Source: Turritopsis dohrnii
Taxonomy: Eukaryota; Cnidaria; Hydrozoa; Anthoathecata; Oceaniidae
NCBI GenBank assembly: GCA_027922465.2
Contig: BQMF02000673.1
Coordinates: 107,286-171,285, forward strand
Direction of reading: 5' to 3'
DNA: 64,000 nucleotides
The notes below the pieces were generated by a model. The model had not been told where the DNA came from. It ran no database searches and saw only the letters and a program-made list of their open reading frames with translations. The position numbers were made by a program, and so were the translations under genes. Of the stretch, positions 53,720 to 63,900 are shown piece by piece; the first letter of the stretch is position 1, and each line of letters begins with the position of its first letter.

Positions 53720-55249
53720 ATGCCCACTCCAACACAAGTCTTCGATGACATTTTCAGCAGTAAGAATGTCTTATTTAAAAAGGAGAGACGTTGCTTAGAA
53801 AGTAAGGAATCAAATGTGAGACAAAGAAAGGGATACAATATCAGAAAGAAAAAAATTGCAAAGGTGATTGTCCAGCCATCTGAAAGTGATGATATGCTTG
53901 AATTGCTAGAAGAGCCGTTTCTTAAAATTATGGATAGTGACAATGATGCAAAGCCAATAATTTTTAAAAACTTTGTAGTTCCTAGTATTAATTACAGCGG
54001 TGAAGGACCTGTGTTCGAGGACCCAATTTCAACTGAGGATATTACGAGAAACAAAGAAAAAAATGATAGCAAGCAGTTTTGTGAAATTTGTGATGAATCG
54101 TATACATCTCTTGAAATTCACCAACAAAGTAAGAAACACGAAGATTTTGTAACAAATCCCGAAAATTACACACGTTTGGATACACTCATTTCATACGTCA
54201 ATGAGACAAACGCTTCAGACTTGAAGGTATATTTAGAGGATGTTACAGTAGAAGGCTTCAGCAGATTTGAAAATTCACTTATCATGGATTATCTAAAGGA
54301 CAACTGTTTCCGAGGGATCCCCATTGGTGAGACTACCTCGAGACGACATAGTACATATAAGACTGGAGGAGTGGAGAAAAAGAAGATGCAAGATTCAGGC
54401 TTGATAGAGTTGCTTCCTGATGTCATGTCCTCTACATTATCAAAAGAAATAACTGCGACCTTCAGTGAAATGAAAATACCCTTTAACTACCATTTTAAGG
54501 TGCTGTTACCGGAAGCAATCATCCACATATTTTCAAAGGTGATGAATTGGACGAAGGAAAGAACGGAGGAACATTTCATAAGATTTTTGGAAAGTTTTCC
54601 TGAAGATGACGAGCCTGTCGAAGCAAAGAATTTCAAAGAACTTGTTAAAATGGGAATGGTTAAAACACAAAAAGAGTTGAATAGATTTCATGCGAGGATT
54701 GAGTTAGCCATGTCGAACAAAAAAAGAAAATCCGATGCTGGTTCCATCATATTTATTTGTGATGAAGATGTGTCAGTTATTCGAATTACTGCACTACATG
54801 GAATGATTGAAGATACCAAACCAAATGAGAACGATACCTATCAAGTAAAACCGGAGGTTAAAGTAACTCTATTCAAAGAGGTCACATATCCCATTGTTGA
54901 ACCGACGGATGGCGATACAAGCCAAGCCTTGTTAAATAGTTCAAGCTTTACTGAGGAAATATCACTTCCGAATCCTTTCACAGACCACAAAATGCAAGGC
55001 GAAGAGAAACTTGGGATGTTAGAATCTGGTTGCCAAGAAGTTCAGACTGATGCTGCTCCCAGTCTTATTAATCCTCCTGTAATTTGTGATGAAGCTTTAC
55101 ATGACGTAATCTCAGCTACTGTCAAGGACATCATACAGATGGTTTGTCCCTACAGCGAACCAAAAACTCCTGTTAATGATAGGACACCGACTTTGTCTTT
55201 GATGGCAAATTGCATACCGATGTCGAAGCAGACAAATTCCAGAATGTAG
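53720..55249 (+). CDS. Dbf4-like protein (motif M + zinc-finger motif C), first ORF of a tyrosine-recombinase element
   Basis: 509 residues from ATG 53720; the frame is also open back to an acceptor at 53696. Residues 65-101 (EPFLKIMDSDNDAKPIIFKN, PSINYSGEGPVFEDP) match Dbf4 motif M, which contacts Cdc7 kinase. Residues 119-160 are the Dbf4-type zinc finger, motif C: C121, C124, H134, H140 in FCEICDESYTSLEIHQQSKK followed by HEDFVTNPENY and LDTLISYV. Dbf4 activates Cdc7 to fire replication origins in the nucleus. The N-terminal BRCT (motif N) is not present. A later segment, KVLLPEAIIHIFSKVMNWTK, is helical and loosely recalls the C-terminal region of PWWP3/MUM1 proteins. It is intronless over 1.5 kb and overlaps the next ORF by 40 bp in the -1 frame, suggesting one element or gene. 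A host DBF4 fragment is the alternative. Confidence 0.7.
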   Translation: MPTPTQVFDDIFSSKNVLFKKERRCLESKESNVRQRKGYNIRKKKIAKVIVQPSESDDMLELLEEPFLKIMDSDNDAKPIIFKNFVVPSINYSGEGPVFEDPISTEDITRNKEKNDSKQFCEICDESYTSLEIHQQSKKHEDFVTNPENYTRLDTLISYVNETNASDLKVYLEDVTVEGFSRFENSLIMDYLKDNCFRGIPIGETTSRRHSTYKTGGVEKKKMQDSGLIELLPDVMSSTLSKEITATFSEMKIPFNYHFKVLLPEAIIHIFSKVMNWTKERTEEHFIRFLESFPEDDEPVEAKNFKELVKMGMVKTQKELNRFHARIELAMSNKKRKSDAGSIIFICDEDVSVIRITALHGMIEDTKPNENDTYQVKPEVKVTLFKEVTYPIVEPTDGDTSQALLNSSSFTEEISLPNPFTDHKMQGEEKLGMLESGCQEVQTDAAPSLINPPVICDEALHDVISATVKDIIQMVCPYSEPKTPVNDRTPTLSLMANCIPMSKQTNSRM

Positions 55250-57864
55250 ATGCTATTTCAATTAATAAAATTCCTTTTGTATCAAGTTTATCCGTCATTC
55301 ACGAGAAACCGACTTCAGTTTCCAATGTTTTGGACAACACATGTGAGATAAAGGTCATGGAAAATGAATCATATGTAACTGTTTTTGAAGAAAATGAATC
55401 GAACATTGTTCTTAACACAAGTGAAAATGCAACGGAACCACAGGTTAATACAATTGCATTTGATGAAAATGTCGATTTCCACAAGTGTGTGCCTGAAAAA
55501 ATAAAGAGGAGGAAAATTAATTGCTCTGTTTGCGGTGTATCCCAATCATATATATCACGTCACCTAAAAGCGAAGCACGGGTGGTCCAAAGAAAGTGCGG
55601 CAGCAGCTACAAGTCATTTTGAATTAAAGCGCAGTCAAAAAAAGAGCGTTCCTACAAAGTCCAAAGATTACCATGTAAAAAGAATTTGTCCCGTTGAAAA
55701 CTGCTTACAGGTTAGAACAAACCTACCAGATCATTTGACAAAAAAACATAAGATTGAGAAAGGCCCTTTGTTTTACCATCTGCTAAAGAAAGCTCCGCGA
55801 TATGACTCCGAAATACTACCAGAGAATGTGATAAAATCACCAAGAAAGAACATAAAATCTTTGTTGCATAAGATTCCATCTACTTTCAGTGTTTCAGCAA
55901 ATAAAAAGACCGCTTCTTCAACTAAAGATTTACCGGAAGTTAGTACCACCAATAATATTAATATTGATACCGTCAACGCATCTCTGACCGCAGGTAGATC
56001 AGATACATCAAAGAGAGTATTAGCATTTGATGATGAAAGCTGCTCCACAATATATATGGCGGGTGCGGTTAGAAATAAAGATTCAAACTTGGGAAATGGG
56101 AATATTGATTTTCATGGCAAAAATACCGCAAAAACTACCACCGAAACCAGAAACTTCACATTTTCAAAGCTAAGACTAAGAAAGCGCAAAGAATATTCGA
56201 ATGAAAATCTCGAGGTTGATGACAATGCAGCTGACGATGACGATGACGATTATGATGACGAAGACGATGACGTTGATGATGATGACGACTGCAGCTCTAA
56301 TGACTCAGAGCAGGAAAGTGAGGCATCTTACGCTGGAGCCATTAGTCATGATGTAGAAATGTTGATCCAGAAATTTCATTCCTATATGGTTGGTCCAGAT
56401 CGTAATAGGAAACAACGTTCAATTGATGTTATTGCAGGGGATATAAGAAGAATTTTAGGCGCTATTAACATCGGGAGTGATCTAAGCCAACTGTTTAAAA
56501 ATGGTGGCAAGGACTTTCGGGAGAGTTACATTATACAATATTGTGCAAAGAAAGGTACAAAAGCTACAAGTATCAAAAAGTACTTGTATTCCTTGATAGA
56601 TTTTTGTGAATTCATTATTGCTGACGAAGTACAAATAAATAATGTTCGTCAGTCTGAAATTTATGCATTGATCAGCAAGCTCAAGCAATGGCGAAAGAAC
56701 TACAAAAAGCAAGAGAAACTTGCGAGACATGTTCGTGCGTCTGAGGATTTACAAATGCTCATTGATGAAGAACAAGTAAAGAAATATTATTCGAGTGAAG
56801 ATGCGTTAAAAGCCAGTGCTTTATTCTCAGCACTTTCGAGAAGTATGAATTACAAGCTTCAGCAACGTGAATACTGCCTTGTCCGAGATCATCTTTTTAC
56901 AGTTATACATTTTACAAGTGCGCCACGATCTGGTGTCACAGCGAATATGACGGTGGACGAATTTAGAAAGGCAAGAGAAATGAAAAACGAGAAGTGGTTA
57001 ATAGAAGTCTGGGATCATAAAACTGTTGATACCTATGGACCAGCAAAGGTGATATTGAATAGAGAAAACTACCAAATGTTGAAAGTTTTTGTAGAACGTG
57101 CAAGAAGGCAGATCAATGTCCAATCAAACCATGTTTTCGTCAGTTGGAGTGGCAAGAAAATTACATCTGGCGATGTAAGCAAACGATTACACGTGCTGTG
57201 GGAGAGGGTTGGAAACTTTGAAAATAGAGAAATCCCAAAGAACTTAACAGCAAACGTAATTAGGAAGTCCGCAAGCACTGGACTCAGAGAGAAAGGCAGT
57301 AAATGCTTGGAAGAAGCTGCCAATGTCATGGCTCATAGTTTGAGGACAGCTAATGAGCACTATTACATGCAAAACTTGCAGAAGTCTTCCATCATTGGAA
57401 CAGAGGTTGTCACAGATTTGTTCCATGGCAATGATAATTCTTTGGAAGTGTCTTCGAAGTCACATCATGAAACACCACTCAAGAGGAAAATCTGGAGCAG
57501 CCAAGAACTTGAAGAGCTGAATGATGTCTTTCCTGGTAATAGCAACGTTGATTACGGAAACGTAAAGAGTTCACATCAGTCTTTCACATCAATCGATGCT
57601 TCACCAAGGCAGGTTTATGACAAACTTCGACAGCTGGGCAGAGCAAAAAAAAATCCAGGTTCCCCAATTCAAAGACGATGTATATTCACAGAAAATGATA
57701 TTGCCACAATACGAACAACTGGGAAATCGTTGATTACCGGTGGAGGACTAACGGAGTCAAGAATTAAGGAGATATTAGGCCGAACTGGATTAACGGAAAA
57801 GTACACTCTGCCACAATTACGTACCAGAATAAATTATGAACGAGCAAGGAAAAAGAACAGATGA
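55183..57864 (+). CDS. tyrosine recombinase with zinc fingers and SANT-like tail (Crypton-like)
   Basis: The frame is open from 55183 with sensible protein from DFVFDGKLHTDVEADKF on. Its first in-frame ATG is much later (55357), so translation probably arrives from the Dbf4-motif ORF. Numbered from 55210: C2H2 fingers at about 104-125 (CSVCGVSQSYISRHLKAKHG) and 159-180 (CPVENCLQVRTNLPDHLTKK), an acidic Asp run at about 336-370, a core-binding SAM-like domain (about 395-475), and the catalytic domain with R (APRSGVTANM, about 573), K (WDHKT, about 604), R (NVIRKSASTGL), H (MAHSLRTANEHYY, about 709) and nucleophile Y (718/719). The usual H of H-x-x-R is N here. A C-terminal SANT/Myb-like pair (about 745-884) follows. 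Such enzymes recombine DNA through a 3'-phosphotyrosine without double-strand breaks. Intronless and otherwise intact. Confidence 0.8.
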   Translation, partial: DTDFVFDGKLHTDVEADKFQNVDAISINKIPFVSSLSVIHEKPTSVSNVLDNTCEIKVMENESYVTVFEENESNIVLNTSENATEPQVNTIAFDENVDFHKCVPEKIKRRKINCSVCGVSQSYISRHLKAKHGWSKESAAAATSHFELKRSQKKSVPTKSKDYHVKRICPVENCLQVRTNLPDHLTKKHKIEKGPLFYHLLKKAPRYDSEILPENVIKSPRKNIKSLLHKIPSTFSVSANKKTASSTKDLPEVSTTNNINIDTVNASLTAGRSDTSKRVLAFDDESCSTIYMAGAVRNKDSNLGNGNIDFHGKNTAKTTTETRNFTFSKLRLRKRKEYSNENLEVDDNAADDDDDDYDDEDDDVDDDDDCSSNDSEQESEASYAGAISHDVEMLIQKFHSYMVGPDRNRKQRSIDVIAGDIRRILGAINIGSDLSQLFKNGGKDFRESYIIQYCAKKGTKATSIKKYLYSLIDFCEFIIADEVQINNVRQSEIYALISKLKQWRKNYKKQEKLARHVRASEDLQMLIDEEQVKKYYSSEDALKASALFSALSRSMNYKLQQREYCLVRDHLFTVIHFTSAPRSGVTANMTVDEFRKAREMKNEKWLIEVWDHKTVDTYGPAKVILNRENYQMLKVFVERARRQINVQSNHVFVSWSGKKITSGDVSKRLHVLWERVGNFENREIPKNLTANVIRKSASTGLREKGSKCLEEAANVMAHSLRTANEHYYMQNLQKSSIIGTEVVTDLFHGNDNSLEVSSKSHHETPLKRKIWSSQELEELNDVFPGNSNVDYGNVKSSHQSFTSIDASPRQVYDKLRQLGRAKKNPGSPIQRRCIFTENDIATIRTTGKSLITGGGLTESRIKEILGRTGLTEKYTLPQLRTRINYERARKKNR

Positions 57865-58744
57865 ATACCGAACTTCCAGCACTCAAAATTATGTTAAGTT
57901 TATGAGATTATGAAGCTTTTCTGTTAGTATCTTCAATGATATTTTAATCTTCGTTAATTAAACGGTCGAAGATTCAAGTAAATTTCAACGTACTAGTTTC
58001 AATGAAATAAGCACATTACTTGAATCTATACCGAGATTTTTGTTACGTCATAAAGTATGAGCAGAAACCTTAACAAATTTTTTGTTTCTAAAAAGAATTC
58101 GCCAATATCTTTAAGTTTGTAACTATATATTTATCATCTGTGTTTTGATGAGTATCAGTCACTAACTACTGACAGGGCGAAACACGGCATTTTTTTCTTT
58201 CATCGTTATTAAGAATTGTCTACGTCCTAATCTTCAGTTCGTGTAACTTCGCAAATCAAGCACATATACGCAACTTTATGCATTTCTGGCATTTGTTAGG
58301 TAAATAACCAATTCGAAAATGGAGGGATAGAATAGAACTCAAATATTCTTTTGTACCATTCCCGAACAATAGGAAATGATGTTTTTCTTCTTCTATTTTA
58401 TACTTTTATTGTTATTCCATTCTTATGGTCACGTATTCAGTTCTTTTATGTTAGCAAGTTTTGAAAAAACAACCATGGAATTTTTCACAAGTATGACAGC
58501 CATTACACAGATCGAAAAAAACATAAAGCTGGTCAGCAAGTACAATACTTTTGATCGACTTACCCAAAGCACGGAATTTTTGTTTGTTATATATATATTT
58601 TGTAAAGCTATTATGACTTATACGCCATTGCTGTAATCCCATTTGTGTTAAATCCCCTTCCGGTTTAATTAAACGGTTAAATGAAGAACCTTATGGTGCA
58701 TTATGATGCCACTAGGATATTAGTTTGAATAAATTCATGCATGT
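57865..58744. other. intergenic between recombinase element and subtelomeric satellite
   Basis: AT-rich. No gene or terminal repeat recognised. The 3' end of the recombinase element must lie here but leaves no visible signature, as expected for Crypton-like elements without inverted repeats. Confidence 0.35.
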
Positions 58745-60940
58745 TTCAGCGTCAGAATCGATAGCCTGCACCTTGGTAGAATGAACATAGGGCTTTCGCA
58801 ACGTCCCATACATCAGAAAAAAAAATCGATTCTGTTTGTTATTTCACAAACGAAGTGACTTGTACCAAATCATATAGGATTGTTTGATAGATAGGATAGC
58901 CCTAAATCTTTTGGTAATATCAGCATAGGTCTTACACAACTTGGCATACTTGTGAAAATGTTCTGTCATTGAGGGCATTGATTTTTATAACTTTGCATGG
59001 ACATTTTGATGGATAGGATAACTGTGCATCTTTTCGTATATAGACATACTTCTTACGCAACGTGGGACAATTGTGAAATTAGATTGACTCTGTACGCGTT
59101 GTCATTAGCGCTATTGTTTGATGAATTGGCATGCACTATTTGTTGTATAGGTTAGTTCCTGCATATTTTCGTGATATAAAGATAGCTCTATAATAACGTG
59201 CGATATATGTCAAAAGAGATCGAATGCGTATGATTCGCCATAGGGGCATAACATTTTATGACTTTGCATGGACTGATTGTTGGATAGGATACCTTTTCGT
59301 CTTTTCCTAGTATGGACATAGGTCTTACACCAAGTAGGATACTTGTGAGAATAGATCGACTACATATGTTTTGACATTGGAGTGTTGGTTCGTATGAATT
59401 GTCATGGAATACTTTTTGGATATGATAGCTCTGCATCTTTTTGAAACATCAGAATAGTTCTTACGCATTGTGGCATATTTGTCAAAAGTGATCGACTCTG
59501 TATGGTTTTCACTAAGGTCCATAGTCTGTATGAATTCTCATGGGTTATTTATTGGATAGGAGAACTATGCATCATGGACATAGATTTTACACAATGTGGG
59601 GCTTTTGTCAAAACAAATCGATCTCGTATGGTTTGTCAGTAGGGCATTGACTCGTATGAAGTTTCATGGAACATTTGTTGAATAGGATAGCTTTGCATCT
59701 ATTCGTTATATATAGATGGTTCGAAAGCAAGTTGGGATATGCATCAAAAGAAATCGACTCCGTATGGTTCCTTATGAGGGTATTGATTTATTTGACTTGA
59801 CATATCTGTTTGATAGGATTTCTCTGTATCTTTTTGCAAGATTGACATTGGTCTTACGCAACGTGGAATATGCGTCAAAAGAGATTGACTCCGTATGGTT
59901 TGTTAGTAGGGAATTGGCTCGTAAAAATTTTCATGGAATATTTGTTGGATAGGATGGCTTTACATCTTTTCTTAATATAAAGATAGTTATATCGTAACGT
60001 GCGATATCTGTTAAAAGAGAACGACTCCGTTGGGTTTGTCATTAGGGCATTGATTTGTATGAATTTGCATGGAATATCTGTCTGATAGGAATTCTCTGAA
60101 CGCAACATCGACATTGGTCTCACAAAACATGGAATATGCGTCAAAAGAGATTGACTCCGTATGGTTTGTCAGTAAGGCATCGGTTTTTGTGAATTGACAT
60201 AGCAAATTGGTTTGATATTTTAGCTCTTCATCTTTTCGTGATATACACATAGTTCAATCGCAACGTGGGATGCATGTCAAAAAAGAATGGAGTGCATACG
60301 GTTTGCCATTAGGGCATTGATTTTTATAACTTTGCATGGACATTTTGATGGATAGGATAACTGTGCATCTTTTCGTATATAGACATACTTCTTACGCAAC
60401 GTGGGACAATTGTGAAATTAGATTGACTCTGTACGCGTTGTCATTAGCGCTATTGTTTGATGAATTGGCATGCACTATTTGTTGTATAGGTTAGTTCCTG
60501 CATATTTTCGTGATATAAAGATAGCTCTATAATAACGTGCGATATATGTCAAAAGAGATCGAATGCGTATGATTCGCCATAGGGGCATAACATTTTATGA
60601 CTTTGCATGGACTGATTGTTGGATAGGATACCTTTTCGTCTTTTCCTAGTATGGACATAGGTCTTACACCAAGTAGGATACTTGTGAGAATAGATCGACT
60701 ACATATGTTTTGACATTGGAGTGTTGGTTCGTATGAATTGTCATGGAATACTTTTTGGATAGGATAGCTCTGCATCTTTTTGAAACATCAGAATAGTTCT
60801 TACGCATTGTGGCATATTTGTCAAAAGTGATCGACTCTGTATGGTTTTCACTAAGGTCCATAGTCTGTATGAATTCTCATGGGCTATTTATTGGATAGGA
60901 GAGCTATCGATCATGGACATAGATTTTACACGATGTTGGG
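58745..60940 (+). repeat. subtelomeric satellite, ~135-bp unit with 1,339-bp higher-order repeat
   Basis: About 16 degenerate units recur every 117-139 bp, most near 135. Each contains, in order, a GGATAGGATAGCTCTGCATC-like block, TAGACATAGGTCTTACGCAA, CGTGGGATATGTGTCAAAAG, a GACTCCGTATGGTTTGTCAG block and a TGAATTTGCATGG block. The segment 58978-59600 is repeated almost exactly at 60317-60940 (offset 1,339 bp, about ten units), a higher-order repeat. Individual units diverge by tens of percent, while the higher-order copies differ at only a few sites. No coding function; open frames here are periodic artefacts. Confidence 0.9.
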
Positions 60941-63900
60941 TTAGGGTTAGGGTTAGGGTTAGGGTTAGGGTTAGGGTTAGGGTTAGGGTTAGGGTTAGGG
61001 TTAGGGTTAGGGTTAGGGTTAGGGTTAGGGTTAGGGTTAGGGTTAGGGTTAGGGTTAGGGTTAGGGTTGGGGTTAGGGTTAGGGTTAGGGTTAGGGTTAG
61101 GGTTAGGGTTAGGGTTAGGGTTAGGGTTAGGGTTAGGGTTAGGGTTAGGGTTAGGGTTAGGGTTAGGGTTAGGGTTAGGGTTAGGGTTAGGGTTAGGGTT
61201 AGGGTTAGGGTTAGGGTTAGGGTTAGGGTTGGGTTAGGGTTAGGGTTAGGGTTAGGGTTAGGGTTAGGGTTAGGGTTAGGGTTAGGGTTAGGGTTAGGGT
61301 TAGGGTTGGGTTGGGTTAGGGTTAGGGTTAGGGTTAGGGTTAGGGTTAGGGTTAGGGTTAGGGTTAGGGTTAGGGTTAGGGTTAGGGTTAGGGTTAGGGT
61401 TAGGGTTAGGGTTAGGGTTAGGGTTAGGGTTAGGGTTAGGGTTAGGGTTAGGGTTAGGGTTAGGGTTAGGGTTAGGGTTAGGGTTAGGGTTAGGTTAGGG
61501 TTAGGGTTAGGGTTAGGGTTAGGGTTAGGGTTAGGGTTAGGGTTAGGGTTAGGGTTAGGGTTAGGGTTAGGGTTAGGGTTAGGGTTAGGGTTAGGGTTAG
61601 GGTTAGGGTTAGGGTTAGGGTTAGGGTTAGGGTTAGGGTTAGGGTTAGGGTTAGGGTTAGGGTTAGGGTTAGGGTTAGGGTTAGGGTTAGGGTTAGGGTT
61701 AGGGTTAGGGTTAGGGTTAGGGTTAGGGTTAGGGTTAGGGTTAGGGTTAGGGTTAGGGTTAGGGTTAGGGTTAGGGTTAGGGTTAGGGTTAGGGTTAGGG
61801 TTAGGGTTAGGGTTAGGGTTAGGGTTAGGGTTAGGGTTAGGGTTAGGGTTAGGGTTAGGGTTAGGGTTAGGGTTAGGGTTAGGGTTAGGGTTAGGGTTAG
61901 GGTTAGGGTTAGGGTTAGGGTTAGGGTTAGGGTTAGGGTTAGGGTTAGGGTTAGGGTTAGGGTTAGGGTTAGGGTTAGGGTTAGGGTTAGGGTTAGGGTT
62001 AGGGTTAGGGTTAGGGTTAGGGTTAGGGTTAGGGTTAGGGTTAGGGTTAGGGTTAGGGTTAGGGTTAGGGTTAGGGTTAGGGTTAGGGTTAGGGTTAGGG
62101 TTAGGGTTAGGGTTAGGGTTAGGGTTAGGGTTAGGGTTAGGGTTAGGGTTAGGGTTAGGGTTAGGGTTAGGGTTAGGGTTAGGGTTAGGGTTAGGGTTAG
62201 GGTTAGGGTTAGGGTTAGGGTTAGGGTTAGGGTTAGGGTTAGGGTTAGGGTTAGGGTTAGGGTTAGGGTTAGGGTTAGGGTTAGGGTTAGGGTTAGGGTT
62301 AGGGTTAGGGTTAGGGTTAGGGTTAGGGTTAGGGTTAGGGTTAGGGTTAGGGTTAGGGTTAGGGTTAGGGTTAGGGTTAGGGTTAGGGTTAGGGTTAGGG
62401 TTAGGGTTAGGGTTAGGGTTAGGGTTAGGGTTAGGGTTAGGGTTAGGGTTAGGGTTAGGGTTAGGGTTAGGGTTAGGGTTAGGGTTAGGGTTAGGGTTAG
62501 GGTTAGGGTTAGGGTTAGGGTTAGGGTTAGGGTTAGGGTTAGGGTTAGGGTTAGGGTTAGGGTTAGGGTTAGGGTTAGGGTTAGGGTTAGGGTTAGGGTT
62601 AGGGTTAGGGTTAGGGTTAGGGTTAGGGTTAGGGTTAGGGTTAGGGTTAGGGTTAGGGTTAGGGTTAGGGTTAGGGTTAGGGTTAGGGTTAGGGTTAGGG
62701 TTAGGGTTAGGGTTAGGGTTAGGGTTAGGGTTAGGGTTAGGGTTAGGGTTAGGGTTAGGGTTAGGGTTAGGGTTAGGGTTAGGGTTAGGGTTAGGGTTAG
62801 GGTTAGGGTTAGGGTTAGGGTTAGGGTTAGGGTTAGGGTTAGGGTTAGGGTTAGGGTTAGGGTTAGGGTTAGGGTTAGGGTTAGGGTTAGGGTTAGGGTT
62901 AGGGTTAGGGTTAGGGTTAGGGTTAGGGTTAGGGTTAGGGTTAGGGTTAGGGTTAGGGTTAGGGTTAGGGTTAGGGTTAGGGTTAGGGTTAGGGTTAGGG
63001 TTAGGGTTAGGGTTAGGGTTAGGGTTAGGGTTAGGGTTAGGGTTAGGGTTAGGGTTAGGGTTAGGGTTAGGGTTAGGGTTAGGGTTAGGGTTAGGGTTAG
63101 GGTTAGGGTTAGGGTTAGGGTTAGGGTTAGGGTTAGGGTTAGGGTTAGGGTTAGGGTTAGGGTTAGGGTTAGGGTTAGGGTTAGGGTTAGGGTTAGGGTT
63201 AGGGTTAGGGTTAGGGTTAGGGTTAGGGTTAGGGTTAGGGTTAGGGTTAGGGTTAGGGTTAGGGTTAGGGTTAGGGTTAGGGTTAGGGTTAGGGTTAGGG
63301 TTAGGGTTAGGGTTAGGGTTAGGGTTAGGGTTAGGGTTAGGGTTAGGGTTAGGGTTAGGGTTAGGGTTAGGGTTAGGGTTAGGGTTAGGGTTAGGGTTAG
63401 GGTTAGGGTTAGGGTTAGGGTTAGGGTTAGGGTTAGGGTTAGGGTTAGGGTTAGGGTTAGGGTTAGGGTTAGGGTTAGGGTTAGGGTTAGGGTTAGGGTT
63501 AGGGTTAGGGTTAGGGTTAGGGTTAGGGTTAGGGTTAGGGTTAGGGTTAGGGTTAGGGTTAGGGTTAGGGTTAGGGTTAGGGTTAGGGTTAGGGTTAGGG
63601 TTAGGGTTAGGGTTAGGGTTAGGGTTAGGGTTAGGGTTAGGGTTAGGGTTAGGGTTAGGGTTAGGGTTAGGGTTAGGGTTAGGGTTAGGGTTAGGGTTAG
63701 GGTTAGGGTTAGGGTTAGGGTTAGGGTTAGGGTTAGGGTTAGGGTTAGGGTTAGGGTTAGGGTTAGGGTTAGGGTTAGGGTTAGGGTTAGGGTTAGGGTT
63801 AGGGTTAGGGTTAGGGTTAGGGTTAGGGTTAGGGTTAGGGTTAGGGTTAGGGTTAGGGTTAGGGTTAGGGTTAGGGTTAGGGTTAGGGTTAGGGTTAGGG

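Noticed and set aside
55183..55249. Programmed -1 ribosomal frameshift between the Dbf4-motif ORF and the recombinase
   Set aside because: No canonical slippery heptamer in the zero frame within the overlap; kept only as an open question.
59188..60861. Repeated 60-90 codon open frames in the subtelomeric satellite
   Set aside because: They recur with the satellite period, have no ATG-conserved or domain pattern, and are explained by the repeat.
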